From positions 369,154-433,153 of the forward strand of contig PGYB01000003.1 of the NCBI GenBank assembly GCA_002839445.1: 64,000 nucleotides of DNA. The letters are read 5' to 3'. The translations under genes were made by a program, and so were the position numbers. The notes under the pieces were generated by a model. That model saw only the letters and a list, made by a program, of their open reading frames with translations, had not been told where the DNA came from and did not search any database. This document shows, piece after piece, positions 27,421 through 38,275 of the stretch. The DNA comes from Candidatus Riflebacteria bacterium HGW-Riflebacteria-1. Lineage in GTDB: Bacteria; Muiribacteriota; Ozemobacteria; Ozemobacterales; Ozemobacteraceae. How positions within the stretch are numbered: the first letter of the stretch is position 1; each line of letters opens with the position of its first letter.

Positions 27421-28278
27421 ATGGCTTCTTTACGTGATATCAGGCAGAAAATCAGCGGTGTCTCGACGACACAGCAGATTACCAGCGCGATGAAAATGAT
27501 GTCTACCGCGCGTCTCGGCCGGGCAATCGAAGCGATCAACCTTACCCACGCCTATATCACCAAGTTCGAACACATGGTGCAGGATCTCAAGCGCGAGCTG
27601 CCTTATTTCAAGCATCCATGCATGGTTGCCCGTCCGGTAAAATGTTCGTGCATTGTGGTAATTGGCGGTGAGCGAGGCCTGTGTGGCGGGTTCAATCACG
27701 ATATAAACCGTTTCGCCCAAAGCGTCATCGAAGAGCATACTGCACCCGAGAAAAAGATTGTAGTAATCGGTCGCAAGGCAATACGCTACTTTGAGCAGAG
27801 AGGTTTTGAGCTCTTCGCCACCTTTCCTGATCTGACGGTCAAGACGCTCGACAATGAGCTTTTTGCCGTTTCCCGCCAGCTTTTCGAGTTGTATAATGAC
27901 GAGAAAGTCGATGAAATTCACCTGGTTTACACCAGTTTCGCCTCTGCCGTCGCCAGATATCTGACCAGTCTGCGCCTGCTGCCAATCGATATCAGCACAA
28001 TGCCGCCAAAACCGCAGCCCAAGGCAGCCCTGCCCTTTGATTTTTACCCGTCACCTCTGGAAATTTTCAGCCAGCTGATGCCAAGATATTTGCGCAACCT
28101 GCTTTATCGTTCGATTGTCGAATCGTCGGCAGCCGAACAGAGCGCGCGCATGGCCGCGATGACTTCAGCAACCGATCGCGCCGAAGAAATCATCGACGAG
28201 CTGAAACTCGACCTCAATCGCAGCCGACAAGCTTTGATCACCAGAGAAATCGCCGAAGTTATCGCCGGATCTCAGTAA
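27421..28278 (+). CDS. atpG: F0F1 ATP synthase subunit gamma
   Basis: 285 residues. The N-terminal rotor helix starts ASLRDIRQKISGVSTTQQITSAMKMMS, and the C-terminal helix ends with ATDRAEEIIDELKLDLNRSRQALITREIAEV. The central GERGLCGGFN motif is intact. It forms the central shaft of F1. Confidence 0.96.
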   Translation: MASLRDIRQKISGVSTTQQITSAMKMMSTARLGRAIEAINLTHAYITKFEHMVQDLKRELPYFKHPCMVARPVKCSCIVVIGGERGLCGGFNHDINRFAQSVIEEHTAPEKKIVVIGRKAIRYFEQRGFELFATFPDLTVKTLDNELFAVSRQLFELYNDEKVDEIHLVYTSFASAVARYLTSLRLLPIDISTMPPKPQPKAALPFDFYPSPLEIFSQLMPRYLRNLLYRSIVESSAAEQSARMAAMTSATDRAEEIIDELKLDLNRSRQALITREIAEVIAGSQ

Positions 28279-28286
28279 TAGACTGA

Positions 28287-30139
<1,853 letters not shown>

Positions 30140-30142
30140 AGC

Positions 30143-31600
30143 ATGCATAACGATCAGATTTTTGTTAACCCCTGCAAAAAATTGGCGCCAGCAGCGAACC
30201 GGCCAAATCTGCCAATTGAGCCGCGCGCCCAGGGCAAGATTTACGCCGATGTGCCGCTTAACTTTTTTGCCGATATCGATTCTCTCAAAAATTACGTTGG
30301 TGAACTCAAAAGCCTCGGCGTCAACGTGCTGCTCATTTTGCCGCACTTTATGCCCGGCCTTTCGGCCTATGTCGTGCGCGATTACGAGCAGCCCTGCCCG
30401 TTGTTCGGCACCTGGGAAGCATTCGCCGACTTCATGCTTTATGTCAAAGATCTCGGCATGGACCGCATGATCGATATTCCCTTCAACCACGCAGACTGGC
30501 AGGTTGCCAACCTCAAACGAGGCTGGTTCAAAAAACATGAGGCAAAAGGTATCGAAGCTGGCGCCGACGACGAAGACGCTGATGGCAACAGGGTTAGAAT
30601 CAACTGGGGCGCTTACGAACTCGACAATTCTAATCACGAACTGCAGAATTACTGGCTCGAAAAAGTTATTTTTTCGCATGTCGAAAAACTCAACGTCAAC
30701 GCGATCAGAATTGACGCAGCCTGGGGTCTCGACAAAAAGGGCCTCAAGCACATCGTCGGCGAGACCCGGCGCCGCTTTCCGCATGTCTGGTTTCTTGCCG
30801 AGAATCTCGGCATGGCGCGCCTGGTTAAACTCGCAGAAAGCAGCATTGCCGCTGGCGCGCAGCGTTTTTTCAACAACATCTACTGGTATACCGGCGGCGT
30901 TTATATTCCGGCCGATATCTACCGGCTCTACAAGCGCAGCGGCGGCGTGCCAACCTGCTCAATTTACAGCAGTCATGACACGCTGATGCCGGCGATGAAA
31001 GCGCTGGCACGGGTACGCAGCGCCGAAGTCAAAGGACTCAATGACAAGGCGATTGTTCGCAAATTCGTGCAGTATGAAAAGCTGCAATCACTGCGCCAGC
31101 TCGACCTGCCCACGCAAAGCGCGGTTATCGAGATCATGAAGCTCGACTTCGCACTCGCGGCATTGATGAGCTCTGACCTCATGTTCGCCGCTGGTTCTGA
31201 GAGAGCTCTTTTTGAGCGCATCGACGTTCTACGCTCCGGTCCGACCGAGTTCGCGCGCGGCATTGATAGCGATTTACCTCAATTCATCAGCGAAATTCTC
31301 CAGATCAAGTTCAGTCATCGCGCCTTTAACTGCGAAGGCGTCGTCATTCCGTTCGGCAGCTGGCAGACTGACAAACCCGGGATCAGAGGCTACGTTAAAT
31401 CGCTGCCCGATGGCAGCCACGCCATGGTTGCCGTCAACAGCGGCAAAAGCTCTGGTTCGATCAAACTGCCACGCCGCATGCGCCTCGCAGCGAAAGCCTC
31501 CGTCTATGCTGCTGACGGTCACTACCAGTGCGCCGTCGCCGAACTTCCGGCAACGATCGAGCTTAAACCCGGCCAGATCCTCATTTTGCTCTGTCAATAG
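30143..31600 (+). CDS. GH13-like (alpha-amylase superfamily) protein
   Basis: 485 residues. The four amylase-type conserved regions are recognisable: region I DIPFNHADW, region II AIRIDAAWG with a candidate nucleophile Asp, region III WFLAENLG with a candidate acid/base Glu, and region IV SSHDT with the third acidic residue. A beta-sandwich-like C-terminal domain (about 395-485) follows. No signal peptide is seen, so it probably acts on cytoplasmic alpha-glucan. The precise activity (hydrolase, transferase or phosphorylase-like) is not clear. It begins 3 bases after atpC, so it is likely co-transcribed with the atp operon. Confidence 0.75.
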   Translation: MHNDQIFVNPCKKLAPAANRPNLPIEPRAQGKIYADVPLNFFADIDSLKNYVGELKSLGVNVLLILPHFMPGLSAYVVRDYEQPCPLFGTWEAFADFMLYVKDLGMDRMIDIPFNHADWQVANLKRGWFKKHEAKGIEAGADDEDADGNRVRINWGAYELDNSNHELQNYWLEKVIFSHVEKLNVNAIRIDAAWGLDKKGLKHIVGETRRRFPHVWFLAENLGMARLVKLAESSIAAGAQRFFNNIYWYTGGVYIPADIYRLYKRSGGVPTCSIYSSHDTLMPAMKALARVRSAEVKGLNDKAIVRKFVQYEKLQSLRQLDLPTQSAVIEIMKLDFALAALMSSDLMFAAGSERALFERIDVLRSGPTEFARGIDSDLPQFISEILQIKFSHRAFNCEGVVIPFGSWQTDKPGIRGYVKSLPDGSHAMVAVNSGKSSGSIKLPRRMRLAAKASVYAADGHYQCAVAELPATIELKPGQILILLCQ

Positions 31601-31674
31601 TGCGCGCACGAATTAACCATCCACACGGCAGGTAAAAATTCAGAAGTAAATTGTGCTTGCAAAGGATTAAAATA

Positions 31675-32070
31675 ATGATCTACGAAGAAAGCGTAAGAAC
31701 GCCGGCGTCACAGTGTTTTGTTGATGTTACTCACCTGGTCGCCAGGGCGGTAAAAGCTTCTGGCATAACAGACGGCCATATTCTTGTCGCAGTGCCGCAT
31801 ACTACCGCGGCGCTGACCATAAACGAAAACGCTGATCCGGCGGTGGTCACCGACATGCTGCGCCGGCTTGAGCAGGCTTTTCCGACGCATGATGCTGCCG
31901 ACCGCCATGCCGAAGGCAACAGCCACGCCCATGTCAAATCAAGCCTGCTCGGAACCTGCCACAATTTCATCGTCAGCGGTGGCGCGCTCGTTCTCGGCAC
32001 CTGGCAGGGAATTTACCTGTGCGAATTCGACGGCCCGCGCACCCGGCGCCTGGTAGTATCAACCGGCTGA
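31675..32070 (+). CDS. YjbQ/UPF0047 family protein
   Basis: 131 residues from ATG 31675, chosen for AAGGA eight bases upstream; a longer frame starts at 31651. Conserved features are HTTAALTINENADP, the His-containing GNSHAHVKSSLLG and the C-terminal GTWQGIYLCEFDGPR. Family members are annotated as secondary thiamine-phosphate synthases from genetic complementation, but their true role is uncertain. Single gene before a bidirectional terminator-like palindrome. Confidence 0.88.
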   Translation: MIYEESVRTPASQCFVDVTHLVARAVKASGITDGHILVAVPHTTAALTINENADPAVVTDMLRRLEQAFPTHDAADRHAEGNSHAHVKSSLLGTCHNFIVSGGALVLGTWQGIYLCEFDGPRTRRLVVSTG

Positions 32071-32086
32071 AGAAAATCAGCAGACC

Positions 32087-32192
32087 ATCCGCAGATTTCG
32101 CGAATTTCACAGATTGTCAAAGCAGGCCAGAAAATATCCTGGCCTGCTTTATACTTAAGGCAAATCTGCGCCAATCAGCGCAATCTGCGGAT
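32087..32192. terminator. Bidirectional terminator inside a long CCGCAGATT-type palindrome
   Basis: An 11-bp perfect inner stem (32119-32129 with 32140-32150) ends in TTT on the plus strand and in complementary A residues, so it can serve both converging genes. Outer arms ATCCGCAGATT (32087-32097) and its complement (32182-32192) also pair. The outer arms belong to the CCGCAGATT repeat family seen elsewhere in this window. Confidence 0.7.
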
Positions 32193-32202
32193 AAGTTTTT
32201 TC

Positions 32203-33552
32203 CTAATACTCGTAGATGCTGCCGCCGATGTATTCGCGGATCAGAACGTCTTTTGGAATGACATCTTCGTTTTCCCAGGTCTTGAAGGATTCGAGCAGGT
32301 CATGCACGCGCTTGGCGCGGATATAGGCATCCTGGCGCTTGGGATCTTCGCGGTAATCCTTGACGAAATCGGGAAAGTGATGAAAGAGATGTTTCTTGTA
32401 AATCGGCAGTTCATAAGGCAATGAGCCGTCGATAACGTGATCGACCGTGCCAAGAAACGGAATAATGTGCTGAATTTCTGAGCGGCGAACGTAGTGCCAG
32501 TGCTCAAGGGTCTGGCGCGGGTTGTAGCTGCGGTGCCATGAGTCGCGCACCATACGGCGCAGCAGGCGCACATCGGTCCAGCGAATGAATTCACCGGCAT
32601 TGTTCTTGATCTGGCAGAGGGTTTCGATATAGAGCTTGAATTTCTTTTCGTCGCTGACGCTGTTGGTCATCGGGGCGTAGAGGCCGTGCAGGCTGTCGAG
32701 CAGCAGAATCTGGTTCTTTTCGAGCTTCATCGGGTCGGTTTCAGCTTCGCGCTTGCCAGTCTTAAAGTTATAGCGCGGCATCTGAATGGTCTTGCCGGCG
32801 AGTAGATCAGCAAGGTGCTGGTTGATCAGCGCGAGATCGAGCGCTTCTGGGGTTTCGAAGTCATAGTCGCCGAATTCATCACGCGGGTGATGCTCAAGAT
32901 TGAAATAGTACATGTCAAGTTCCATCGAAACCAGCTCGTATCCCTGTCTTTGCAGATGCTCGCCGACCTTGATGGTGGTTGTAGTCTTGCCCGAACTCGA
33001 TGGTCCGGCAATGATGACGATGCGCACTTCAGGCAGGCGCGCAATAATCTTTTCGGCCGCCGAAGCGATATCAGCGTCGTATTTGGCAGTTACGTCAGCG
33101 ACCAGCTGCGGGTAGGTGCCTTTTTCGATGTGTTCGTTGATCTTTTCGACGCTGTAGCAGTTGTGATCAACAGCCCAGCTCAGCACCTGCCAGATCTTCT
33201 TGTAGGGAATGTTTCCCGACGAAGCCGAACTCTGCTTTTCGACGCCCTGCCGCAGCTTGTTGTGATCATAGCGATAAAGAATGAACTTCTTGGCGGTCTT
33301 GGCGTGGCCTGACTCGATGAGTTCTTTCTCGATGATATCCTGAACTTCTTCGACGCTGGGCAGCGCCGGCGGCTGTTTGCTCAGCTCAAGCTGATGCACA
33401 ACCTTTTCGGCGAGAATCTCGGCGAGGCGCCGATCATGGCCGCCCACTTCCACCGCCGCCCGAAAAATGGCGTTAACGATCTTTTCCTTGTCGAACGGCA
33501 CTACCTGTCCGTTACGTTTTACAATCTTCGCAAGAGTATTCGCTGGGCTCAT
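32203..33552 (-). CDS. ATP-cone domain fused to a uridine-kinase/phosphoribulokinase-like nucleoside kinase
   Basis: 449 residues. Residues about 8-100 form an ATP-cone domain (VKRNGQVVPFDKEKIVNAI), the nucleotide-sensing module of ribonucleotide reductases and NrdR. After a linker comes a P-loop kinase domain with Walker A GPSSSGKT (183-190), a DMYYFNLEHHPRDEFGDYDFETPEALD substrate-binding region and LLLDSLHGLY. The second half resembles uridine kinase-like proteins. The expected activity is phosphorylation of a nucleoside or sugar, with the cone as an allosteric sensor; the substrate is unknown. It lies 19 bases downstream of the SLBB gene on the same strand. Confidence 0.8.
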   Translation of the reverse strand: MSPANTLAKIVKRNGQVVPFDKEKIVNAIFRAAVEVGGHDRRLAEILAEKVVHQLELSKQPPALPSVEEVQDIIEKELIESGHAKTAKKFILYRYDHNKLRQGVEKQSSASSGNIPYKKIWQVLSWAVDHNCYSVEKINEHIEKGTYPQLVADVTAKYDADIASAAEKIIARLPEVRIVIIAGPSSSGKTTTTIKVGEHLQRQGYELVSMELDMYYFNLEHHPRDEFGDYDFETPEALDLALINQHLADLLAGKTIQMPRYNFKTGKREAETDPMKLEKNQILLLDSLHGLYAPMTNSVSDEKKFKLYIETLCQIKNNAGEFIRWTDVRLLRRMVRDSWHRSYNPRQTLEHWHYVRRSEIQHIIPFLGTVDHVIDGSLPYELPIYKKHLFHHFPDFVKDYREDPKRQDAYIRAKRVHDLLESFKTWENEDVIPKDVLIREYIGGSIYEY

Positions 33553-33571
33553 ATCATACCTCTTTCATCAA

Positions 33572-36220
33572 TCATTTTGCGTCGTTGACAACTTTGTAGG
33601 TCACTGCCAGATTACCGATAATGCCGGCGATATTGCCAAGCTCCTTGAGCTTGTCTGGCCGAACCAGTCTGGGTTTTGGCGGCACCAGAATGATATCACC
33701 GCGGCCAATTTTTCGCACACTGCGCATTGGCATTACTTCGCCATTTGCCTTGACCAGAACGGTGCGGCGATGGTCTGAGTGCGACGTAAACCCACCGGCG
33801 CGATTGATGTAATAACGGGCATCGCGACTCTTGTTGAAAATAATAGTGGTCGGGTTCACCACCGCACCAATAACCGATACGGTTTTTGGCATTACCGGAA
33901 TCGTTATCTGATCGCCATCAAGCAGCGTCAGGTCTTCATAATCCTCAGCCTTGCCACTTAAAATCTCTTCGAGGGAAATGGGGATGCGCATCATCTGGTT
34001 GCCGGCCTTGCGTGAGCGCATCTCGATGCCGCCGAAACCGGAAGTCTCTTCTGAAGTAGTGCTCTTCGCGACTTCTTCGTTGGCAACAGTGCCACCGGCC
34101 GCCTTCATCTGCTCCGCCACCGTGCCGGCAGACAGATCTGTCTTAACATTGCCGGTTTCGAGTTTGGCGCCCGAACGCAGCAGATCTGCACGCAGGTCGA
34201 GAGTGGCCTGGCGAAACATTTCTTCCTGAACATTTTCGGCGGTTTCCAGCTGTTTGTCGGTCGTGATATGTTCGGCGCGCCGCAAAAAAACCGTGCCTTC
34301 GGCAAAGGCATCCGGGATCAAACCGCCAGCGCGTTCGATGACACTCGAAAGCTTTTCGCCACGGTGTTTGAGAGCGTAGGGGCCGGGGCGTCGCACATGC
34401 CCCTTTATATACACAACCTCCGGCTCGATCATCGCATCGCCGCGGGCAAGAATGCTTATGCGATCGAGTGGCTGCAGTATTGCGTTATCTGCTGAATCAG
34501 TGTGAACAAGGGCTTTCTGCACGTTTGCCGAAACGATTTCACTGCGATCGCCACTGCCGGCCCGGGCAATTTCTGCGTCGCCCGAAGCGTCTACAGACAA
34601 GCCTCGCGCACTCATTACCAGATCGGCAAGCTTCATACCATCGCGGTAAACATATTGGCCGGGGCGGCGCACGGCGCCGTCAATGTTGACGAACCTGGTT
34701 TCTGCAGTCACATCGCTCTGCGAAAAAAGCTTCACATGATCGAGAAGCTGCAATTCGAGGTTCTGCGCTTTGTCATCGAGCAGCGCGTATTTTACGTTGA
34801 AAGAGAGCAATTCTTCTTTGCCGGCCGTTGTCTTGCGAACAATCTGGCCGTGTTCGAGGCTGGTTTCTTCTTTTACTATTCCGCCGGCGCGCGCGATGAG
34901 ATCGGCAACTTTCATGCCGGCCGACCAGGCGTATTCGCCGGGGCGGGTAATTGCACCCGCGATGGCCACCTGATTGCCAACCTTTTCGGTAGCGCGCTCC
35001 ACGATTACTTCATCACCATTCATCAGCATAAATTTGTCGAGTTCGGCCTGATCGTTGAGGCTGATGTCATAAGTCTGTCGCCGCTTGTCACCGCTCCAGC
35101 GCGTAACTTGCACGCGACCTGAATAGGCGCGGGCCTGCACGTTGCCGGCCATCAACAGTGCCTGTGCCAGCGAAGTGTTTTCAGTGATTTCATATACAGC
35201 CGGACGGGTTACCATGCCGCTGATACTGACCTGGGAACTGACTGTCGGCACGAACACTGTGTCGCCGTTGGTCAGCGGAATATCCTGACTGCGGTCGCCA
35301 GAGAGCAGATAGCGGTAAAGGTCAATCTCTTTCGCCTGACCATTGCTGTTGAGAACCTTGATCAAACGCATCGAACCACGTTCGGTCGGGCCGCCAGCCT
35401 GATAGAGAGCGGTAAAAGCGGTAGCCAGACCAGAAGCAGTCATGGCGCCGGGTTTTTCAACTTCACCAACCACGAAAATCTGTATGGTGCGCACCTTGCT
35501 CAGTGTCACCTGGCCCTTGAAATGCTTGAATTTACCAGAAAGACTGCCGAGAACGGTCTGCTCAAATTCGCCAACCGTGCGGCCAGAAACACCTAGAATG
35601 CCGAGAATCGGCACATAAACCTGGCCTTCCGGGTTTACCTGGACATCATAGACAGTTTCGTCACCGAGCTCTGACCAGACGATGATCTTGAGCTCGTCAC
35701 CGGGCCCAAGGCGGTAATCAGAAGGAGCCGTGCTGGCAAAAAGCGTTGCCTGAGCCATTTCGCCTTCATCGAAAAATGCCTTGCCGAACTTTTGCAGAAC
35801 GGTCTCGAGCCTGTTCTGCACTTCTTTTTCGATTTCGCTTTCGGTAACCGGAACTGCCGCCTGTGCATCGCGCAATTCCTGCAGCTCATCAAAACGCTCA
35901 TCTTTCGCTTTCTTCTGCAAAAACGGTACGGCCGCATCCGCCTTTTCCTTGATTATATCGGCACGGGTTCGCTCGTAAAGCGACTTTTGCAGCTGTTCCA
36001 GCCGCCATTTGTAGTATTCGGCACTTTTTTTATCAACCATGCCGGCATCGGTCTTTGGCAGGTCTGCCGGGGCAACCATTTTGCCGGGCTGCCCGATAAC
36101 GCCGCCGCCAGTTTTCAGCTTGCCGGAAGTCCCGGCAAGGCTATTTTGCGACGGAATCTGCGCCCACGCCCCAGCAGCGGCGGTTAAAAGCAGAATACAA
36201 AGTATGACAAAACGTTTCAT
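33572..36220 (-). CDS. Polysaccharide export outer-membrane protein with multiple SLBB domains (Wza-like)
   Basis: 882 residues. A signal peptide (1-20, ending in AWA) is followed by a coiled, charged region and a Poly_export domain (about 155-240, YRLGPGDELKIIVWSE). At least five SLBB repeats then run to the C-terminus, each with a G-x-V-x-x-P-G-x-Y/F core such as GAITRPGEYAW and GHVRRPGPYAL. Family members form periplasmic/outer-membrane conduits for capsule or exopolysaccharide. No polymerase or chain-length gene is adjacent. It is about twice the size of E. coli Wza because of the repeats. Confidence 0.87.
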   Translation of the reverse strand: MKRFVILCILLLTAAAGAWAQIPSQNSLAGTSGKLKTGGGVIGQPGKMVAPADLPKTDAGMVDKKSAEYYKWRLEQLQKSLYERTRADIIKEKADAAVPFLQKKAKDERFDELQELRDAQAAVPVTESEIEKEVQNRLETVLQKFGKAFFDEGEMAQATLFASTAPSDYRLGPGDELKIIVWSELGDETVYDVQVNPEGQVYVPILGILGVSGRTVGEFEQTVLGSLSGKFKHFKGQVTLSKVRTIQIFVVGEVEKPGAMTASGLATAFTALYQAGGPTERGSMRLIKVLNSNGQAKEIDLYRYLLSGDRSQDIPLTNGDTVFVPTVSSQVSISGMVTRPAVYEITENTSLAQALLMAGNVQARAYSGRVQVTRWSGDKRRQTYDISLNDQAELDKFMLMNGDEVIVERATEKVGNQVAIAGAITRPGEYAWSAGMKVADLIARAGGIVKEETSLEHGQIVRKTTAGKEELLSFNVKYALLDDKAQNLELQLLDHVKLFSQSDVTAETRFVNIDGAVRRPGQYVYRDGMKLADLVMSARGLSVDASGDAEIARAGSGDRSEIVSANVQKALVHTDSADNAILQPLDRISILARGDAMIEPEVVYIKGHVRRPGPYALKHRGEKLSSVIERAGGLIPDAFAEGTVFLRRAEHITTDKQLETAENVQEEMFRQATLDLRADLLRSGAKLETGNVKTDLSAGTVAEQMKAAGGTVANEEVAKSTTSEETSGFGGIEMRSRKAGNQMMRIPISLEEILSGKAEDYEDLTLLDGDQITIPVMPKTVSVIGAVVNPTTIIFNKSRDARYYINRAGGFTSHSDHRRTVLVKANGEVMPMRSVRKIGRGDIILVPPKPRLVRPDKLKELGNIAGIIGNLAVTYKVVNDAK

Positions 36221-36299
36221 GCAATCACCTGTAAGTGTAAATTTTTCATTCTAATCGGCAGCTTGCCTGCCAGCCTTAACGATAAACATGCAGCGCTCT

Positions 36300-36329
36300 A
36301 TCTTATTGCACGCCTATATATAGAGTCAA
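36300..36329 (-). promoter_or_regulatory. Sigma70-type promoter of the SLBB export gene
   Basis: On the minus strand TTGACT (36329-36324) and TAAGAT (36305-36300) are 18 bases apart. The predicted leader before the export gene is about 70 bases. Confidence 0.6.
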
Positions 36330-36350
36330 GCTCCAACAGGTCTTATTTGC

Positions 36351-36421
36351 TCGTTCTCGCACCTGGGCGCGCTGTTTCCTCATGCGCCCTGGCACTAGCG
36401 CATCCTGCGCGTCGTAATCGT
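36351..36421 (-). repeat. 71-bp hairpin-containing element, copy 1
   Basis: Reverse complement matches 48881-48951 with about one mismatch by eye. The centre forms a hairpin of GGGCGC/GCGCCC arms around a purine-rich loop, flanked on each side by GTGC. Adjacent to a REP-like palindrome in both locations. Confidence 0.75.
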
Positions 36422-36502
36422 CATCCTGCGCGAAGTCGCAGGATCCAGAATATCGCTAAAGGCATGGATTCTGCGACTGCGCTCCGCTACGCGCAGAATG
36501 GC
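36422..36502. repeat. REP-like palindrome
   Basis: CATCCTGCGCGAAGTCGCAGGATCCAG on one arm and TGGATTCTGCGACTGCG...CGCAGAATG on the other. The two arms pair around CTGCGAC/GTCGCAG cores. The same unit occurs at 42483-42562, 46047-46123 and 48682-48762. Confidence 0.75.
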
Positions 36503-36536
36503 AAGGGTTCGTTGCGGCTGAAGAGCGTAATCTTGT

Positions 36537-36911
36537 TTATTCACCGAGTCTGAAGGCGTCGCGAACGTAGTTAATTTCTGGCTGATCATTTGCGGGAAGC
36601 AGCACACCGACGGCGTCGAAGCGGCAGCAGACGTCTGCGCTGACCTTTTTGTGAGCAAGATATTGCCGCGCGCATCTCTCGATCTGACGGCGTTTTTTGT
36701 AGGTTATGGTTTCGAGGGGACTGCCATGGGCAGCGCCGCTTTTGCTGCGCACTTCGACAAATACCAGCACGGCACCGTCGCGCACGATCAGATCGATTTC
36801 TCCGCCGCGCCAGCGGTAATTGCGGTCGACCAGCTGCATGCCAAGCTTTTCGAGATAGCGCAGCGCGAGATCTTCGCCGTTGTTGCCGAGTTGTTTGCGG
36901 GCATCACTCAT
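36537..36911 (-). CDS. YraN/UPF0102 family endonuclease-like protein
   Basis: 124 residues. The restriction-endonuclease-like core GGEIDLIVRDGAVLVFVEVRSKSG contains the E, D and ExR/K pattern of the PD-(D/E)XK fold, and the N-terminus GNNGEDLALRYLEKLG is typical of YraN. No biochemical role is firmly established. Last gene of the rnhB cluster, overlapping the FlhB-like gene by 4 bp. Confidence 0.88.
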   Translation of the reverse strand: MSDARKQLGNNGEDLALRYLEKLGMQLVDRNYRWRGGEIDLIVRDGAVLVFVEVRSKSGAAHGSPLETITYKKRRQIERCARQYLAHKKVSADVCCRFDAVGVLLPANDQPEINYVRDAFRLGE

Positions 36912-37201
36912 GAACGACTGCGCTGATCGAGCAGGTAAATCTGCGCGAGAATCTCGGCCATGGCGCCCCAGAGTTCCGGTGGAATCTCGACGCCGACCGG
37001 TATTTTCGCCAGCGATTCGGCGAGCACCTTTTCCTGGCGCATTGGCACTTTATGCTCTTCTGCCAGTTCGACAATCTGCTTAGCCAGCCAGCCGCGACCC
37101 GACGCGACTATTGTCGGGGCCTCACCGGCCTCGCCAAAGGCGTATTTAATGGCTACCGCCACGTCATCGTATTTTATGTCGACCCGTTTCTTTTCGGCCA
37201 T
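36908..37201 (-). CDS. FlhB-like cytoplasmic-domain protein (YlqH/FlhX type)
   Basis: 97 residues matching only the C-terminal cytoplasmic domain of the flagellar export protein FlhB: VAIKY, APTIVASGRGWLAKQIVELAEEHKVP and EIPPELWGAMAEILAQIY. The membrane part is absent, and the autocleavage NPTH motif is replaced by KYDD. Stand-alone versions of this domain (YlqH of Bacillus) are known beside rnhB, and their function is unclear. It abuts the FliK-like gene and overlaps yraN. Confidence 0.85.
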   Translation of the reverse strand: MAEKKRVDIKYDDVAVAIKYAFGEAGEAPTIVASGRGWLAKQIVELAEEHKVPMRQEKVLAESLAKIPVGVEIPPELWGAMAEILAQIYLLDQRSRS

Positions 37202-38275
37202 TTATACCCTCAGATCAATTCGCCCGGACTTCTGCGCAGAATCAACCGGCGAGGCTTCTTCGGCGCTGCTGAAAAAATCGTTGAGCAGACGCACCCGGCC
37301 GACGGTAAAGCGCATATTTTCCCATTGCTGGTCAGCTGCCAGTCTTTCCTGCAGCAGCGGAAATATCCCTCGCACCAGTTCGATTGCCTTGGTTTCAACA
37401 CCAAAATGCACCCACAGGTTCGTTTTGAGCTGGTGCATGGCAACTTCGACCTGCCCGAGCGCCGGCGGGTTGACCAGCAAACGAATACTGAAACCCTGTT
37501 CAGGATCGTTACCATCTGGCAGAAAAGCTTCACCTTCGAGCGTATCAGGAAGATCCTGCCCGTTCCAGAATAATGGCCACTGAAAATACATGCGGCCCTC
37601 GTTGCCGTTTTCTGCCTGGCGCGTCATTATCTCCTGAAACTGCAGATTGACGACAAACTCCTCGACCTTTTCAACTTGCAGCATTCCTGCTGTCCTGGCA
37701 CCAGACATGCCGTTCTTTATCAGCTGCTGCAAGGCTTCCATCATGCGGCCCTGCCCCCAGGATTCGCGCAGACCTGCCAGCACCGACTTATCGAGACCGG
37801 CCAGCAGAGATGCAAATTTGAGGTTGCCGCCAAGATAATCACGCAGCAGCGCGAAGCCGGCAGCCGGCAGCTTCTTTGCCAGCAGCAACGCGATTACCCC
37901 GGCATTGAGTCGATTAAGCGTTGTATCGGGCAGAGTTTTAAGAATTTCGCCAGCCAGCTTGAGGTTTTCCTGGCTGAGTACGACGCCGTAGCGCTTGAAA
38001 GCACTGGTCAGCTCGCTGCCGCCTTCATGAATGCCGGCATTGTTCAGCAGCTTTTCGGCCGACACTCCGCTTGAGTTATCGCCGGCAATGATGCTGAATC
38101 CGCCATCGGTCGCGGCAAGGTGACCCGACATCTGGTGCCCGACCGTTAAATTGCCGGCAACAGCAGTCGGTTTGCCATTTACCAGAACAAGTGAGCGCCC
38201 GCCTTCGCTGGCGATGACTTCGGCGTTGACCTGACGGCCGGCGCCCGGATCAGAGACAGCTGAATAAATTTTCAT
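37202..38275 (-). CDS. FliK-like protein with flagellar hook-length-control C-terminal domain
   Basis: 357 residues. The C-terminal region (about 240-330) has the FliK_C pattern with LLVNPPALGQVEVAMHQLKTNLWVHF. The N-terminal part is Gly/Ala/Leu-rich without clear motifs. Together with the FlhB-like neighbour it resembles the ylqG-ylqH pair next to rnhB in Firmicutes. No other flagellar gene is present, so involvement in flagella is not shown. It overlaps rnhB by 26 bp. Confidence 0.72.
   Translation of the reverse strand: MKIYSAVSDPGAGRQVNAEVIASEGGRSLVLVNGKPTAVAGNLTVGHQMSGHLAATDGGFSIIAGDNSSGVSAEKLLNNAGIHEGGSELTSAFKRYGVVLSQENLKLAGEILKTLPDTTLNRLNAGVIALLLAKKLPAAGFALLRDYLGGNLKFASLLAGLDKSVLAGLRESWGQGRMMEALQQLIKNGMSGARTAGMLQVEKVEEFVVNLQFQEIMTRQAENGNEGRMYFQWPLFWNGQDLPDTLEGEAFLPDGNDPEQGFSIRLLVNPPALGQVEVAMHQLKTNLWVHFGVETKAIELVRGIFPLLQERLAADQQWENMRFTVGRVRLLNDFFSSAEEASPVDSAQKSGRIDLRV

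Larger units (their letters stand above)
36221..36536. other. Intergenic region with promoter, 71-bp hairpin element and REP-like palindrome
   Basis: No gene. It contains a minus-strand promoter at 36300-36329, a 71-bp element at 36351-36421 that is nearly identical to the complement of 48881-48951, and a REP-like palindrome at 36422-36502. Confidence 0.7.
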
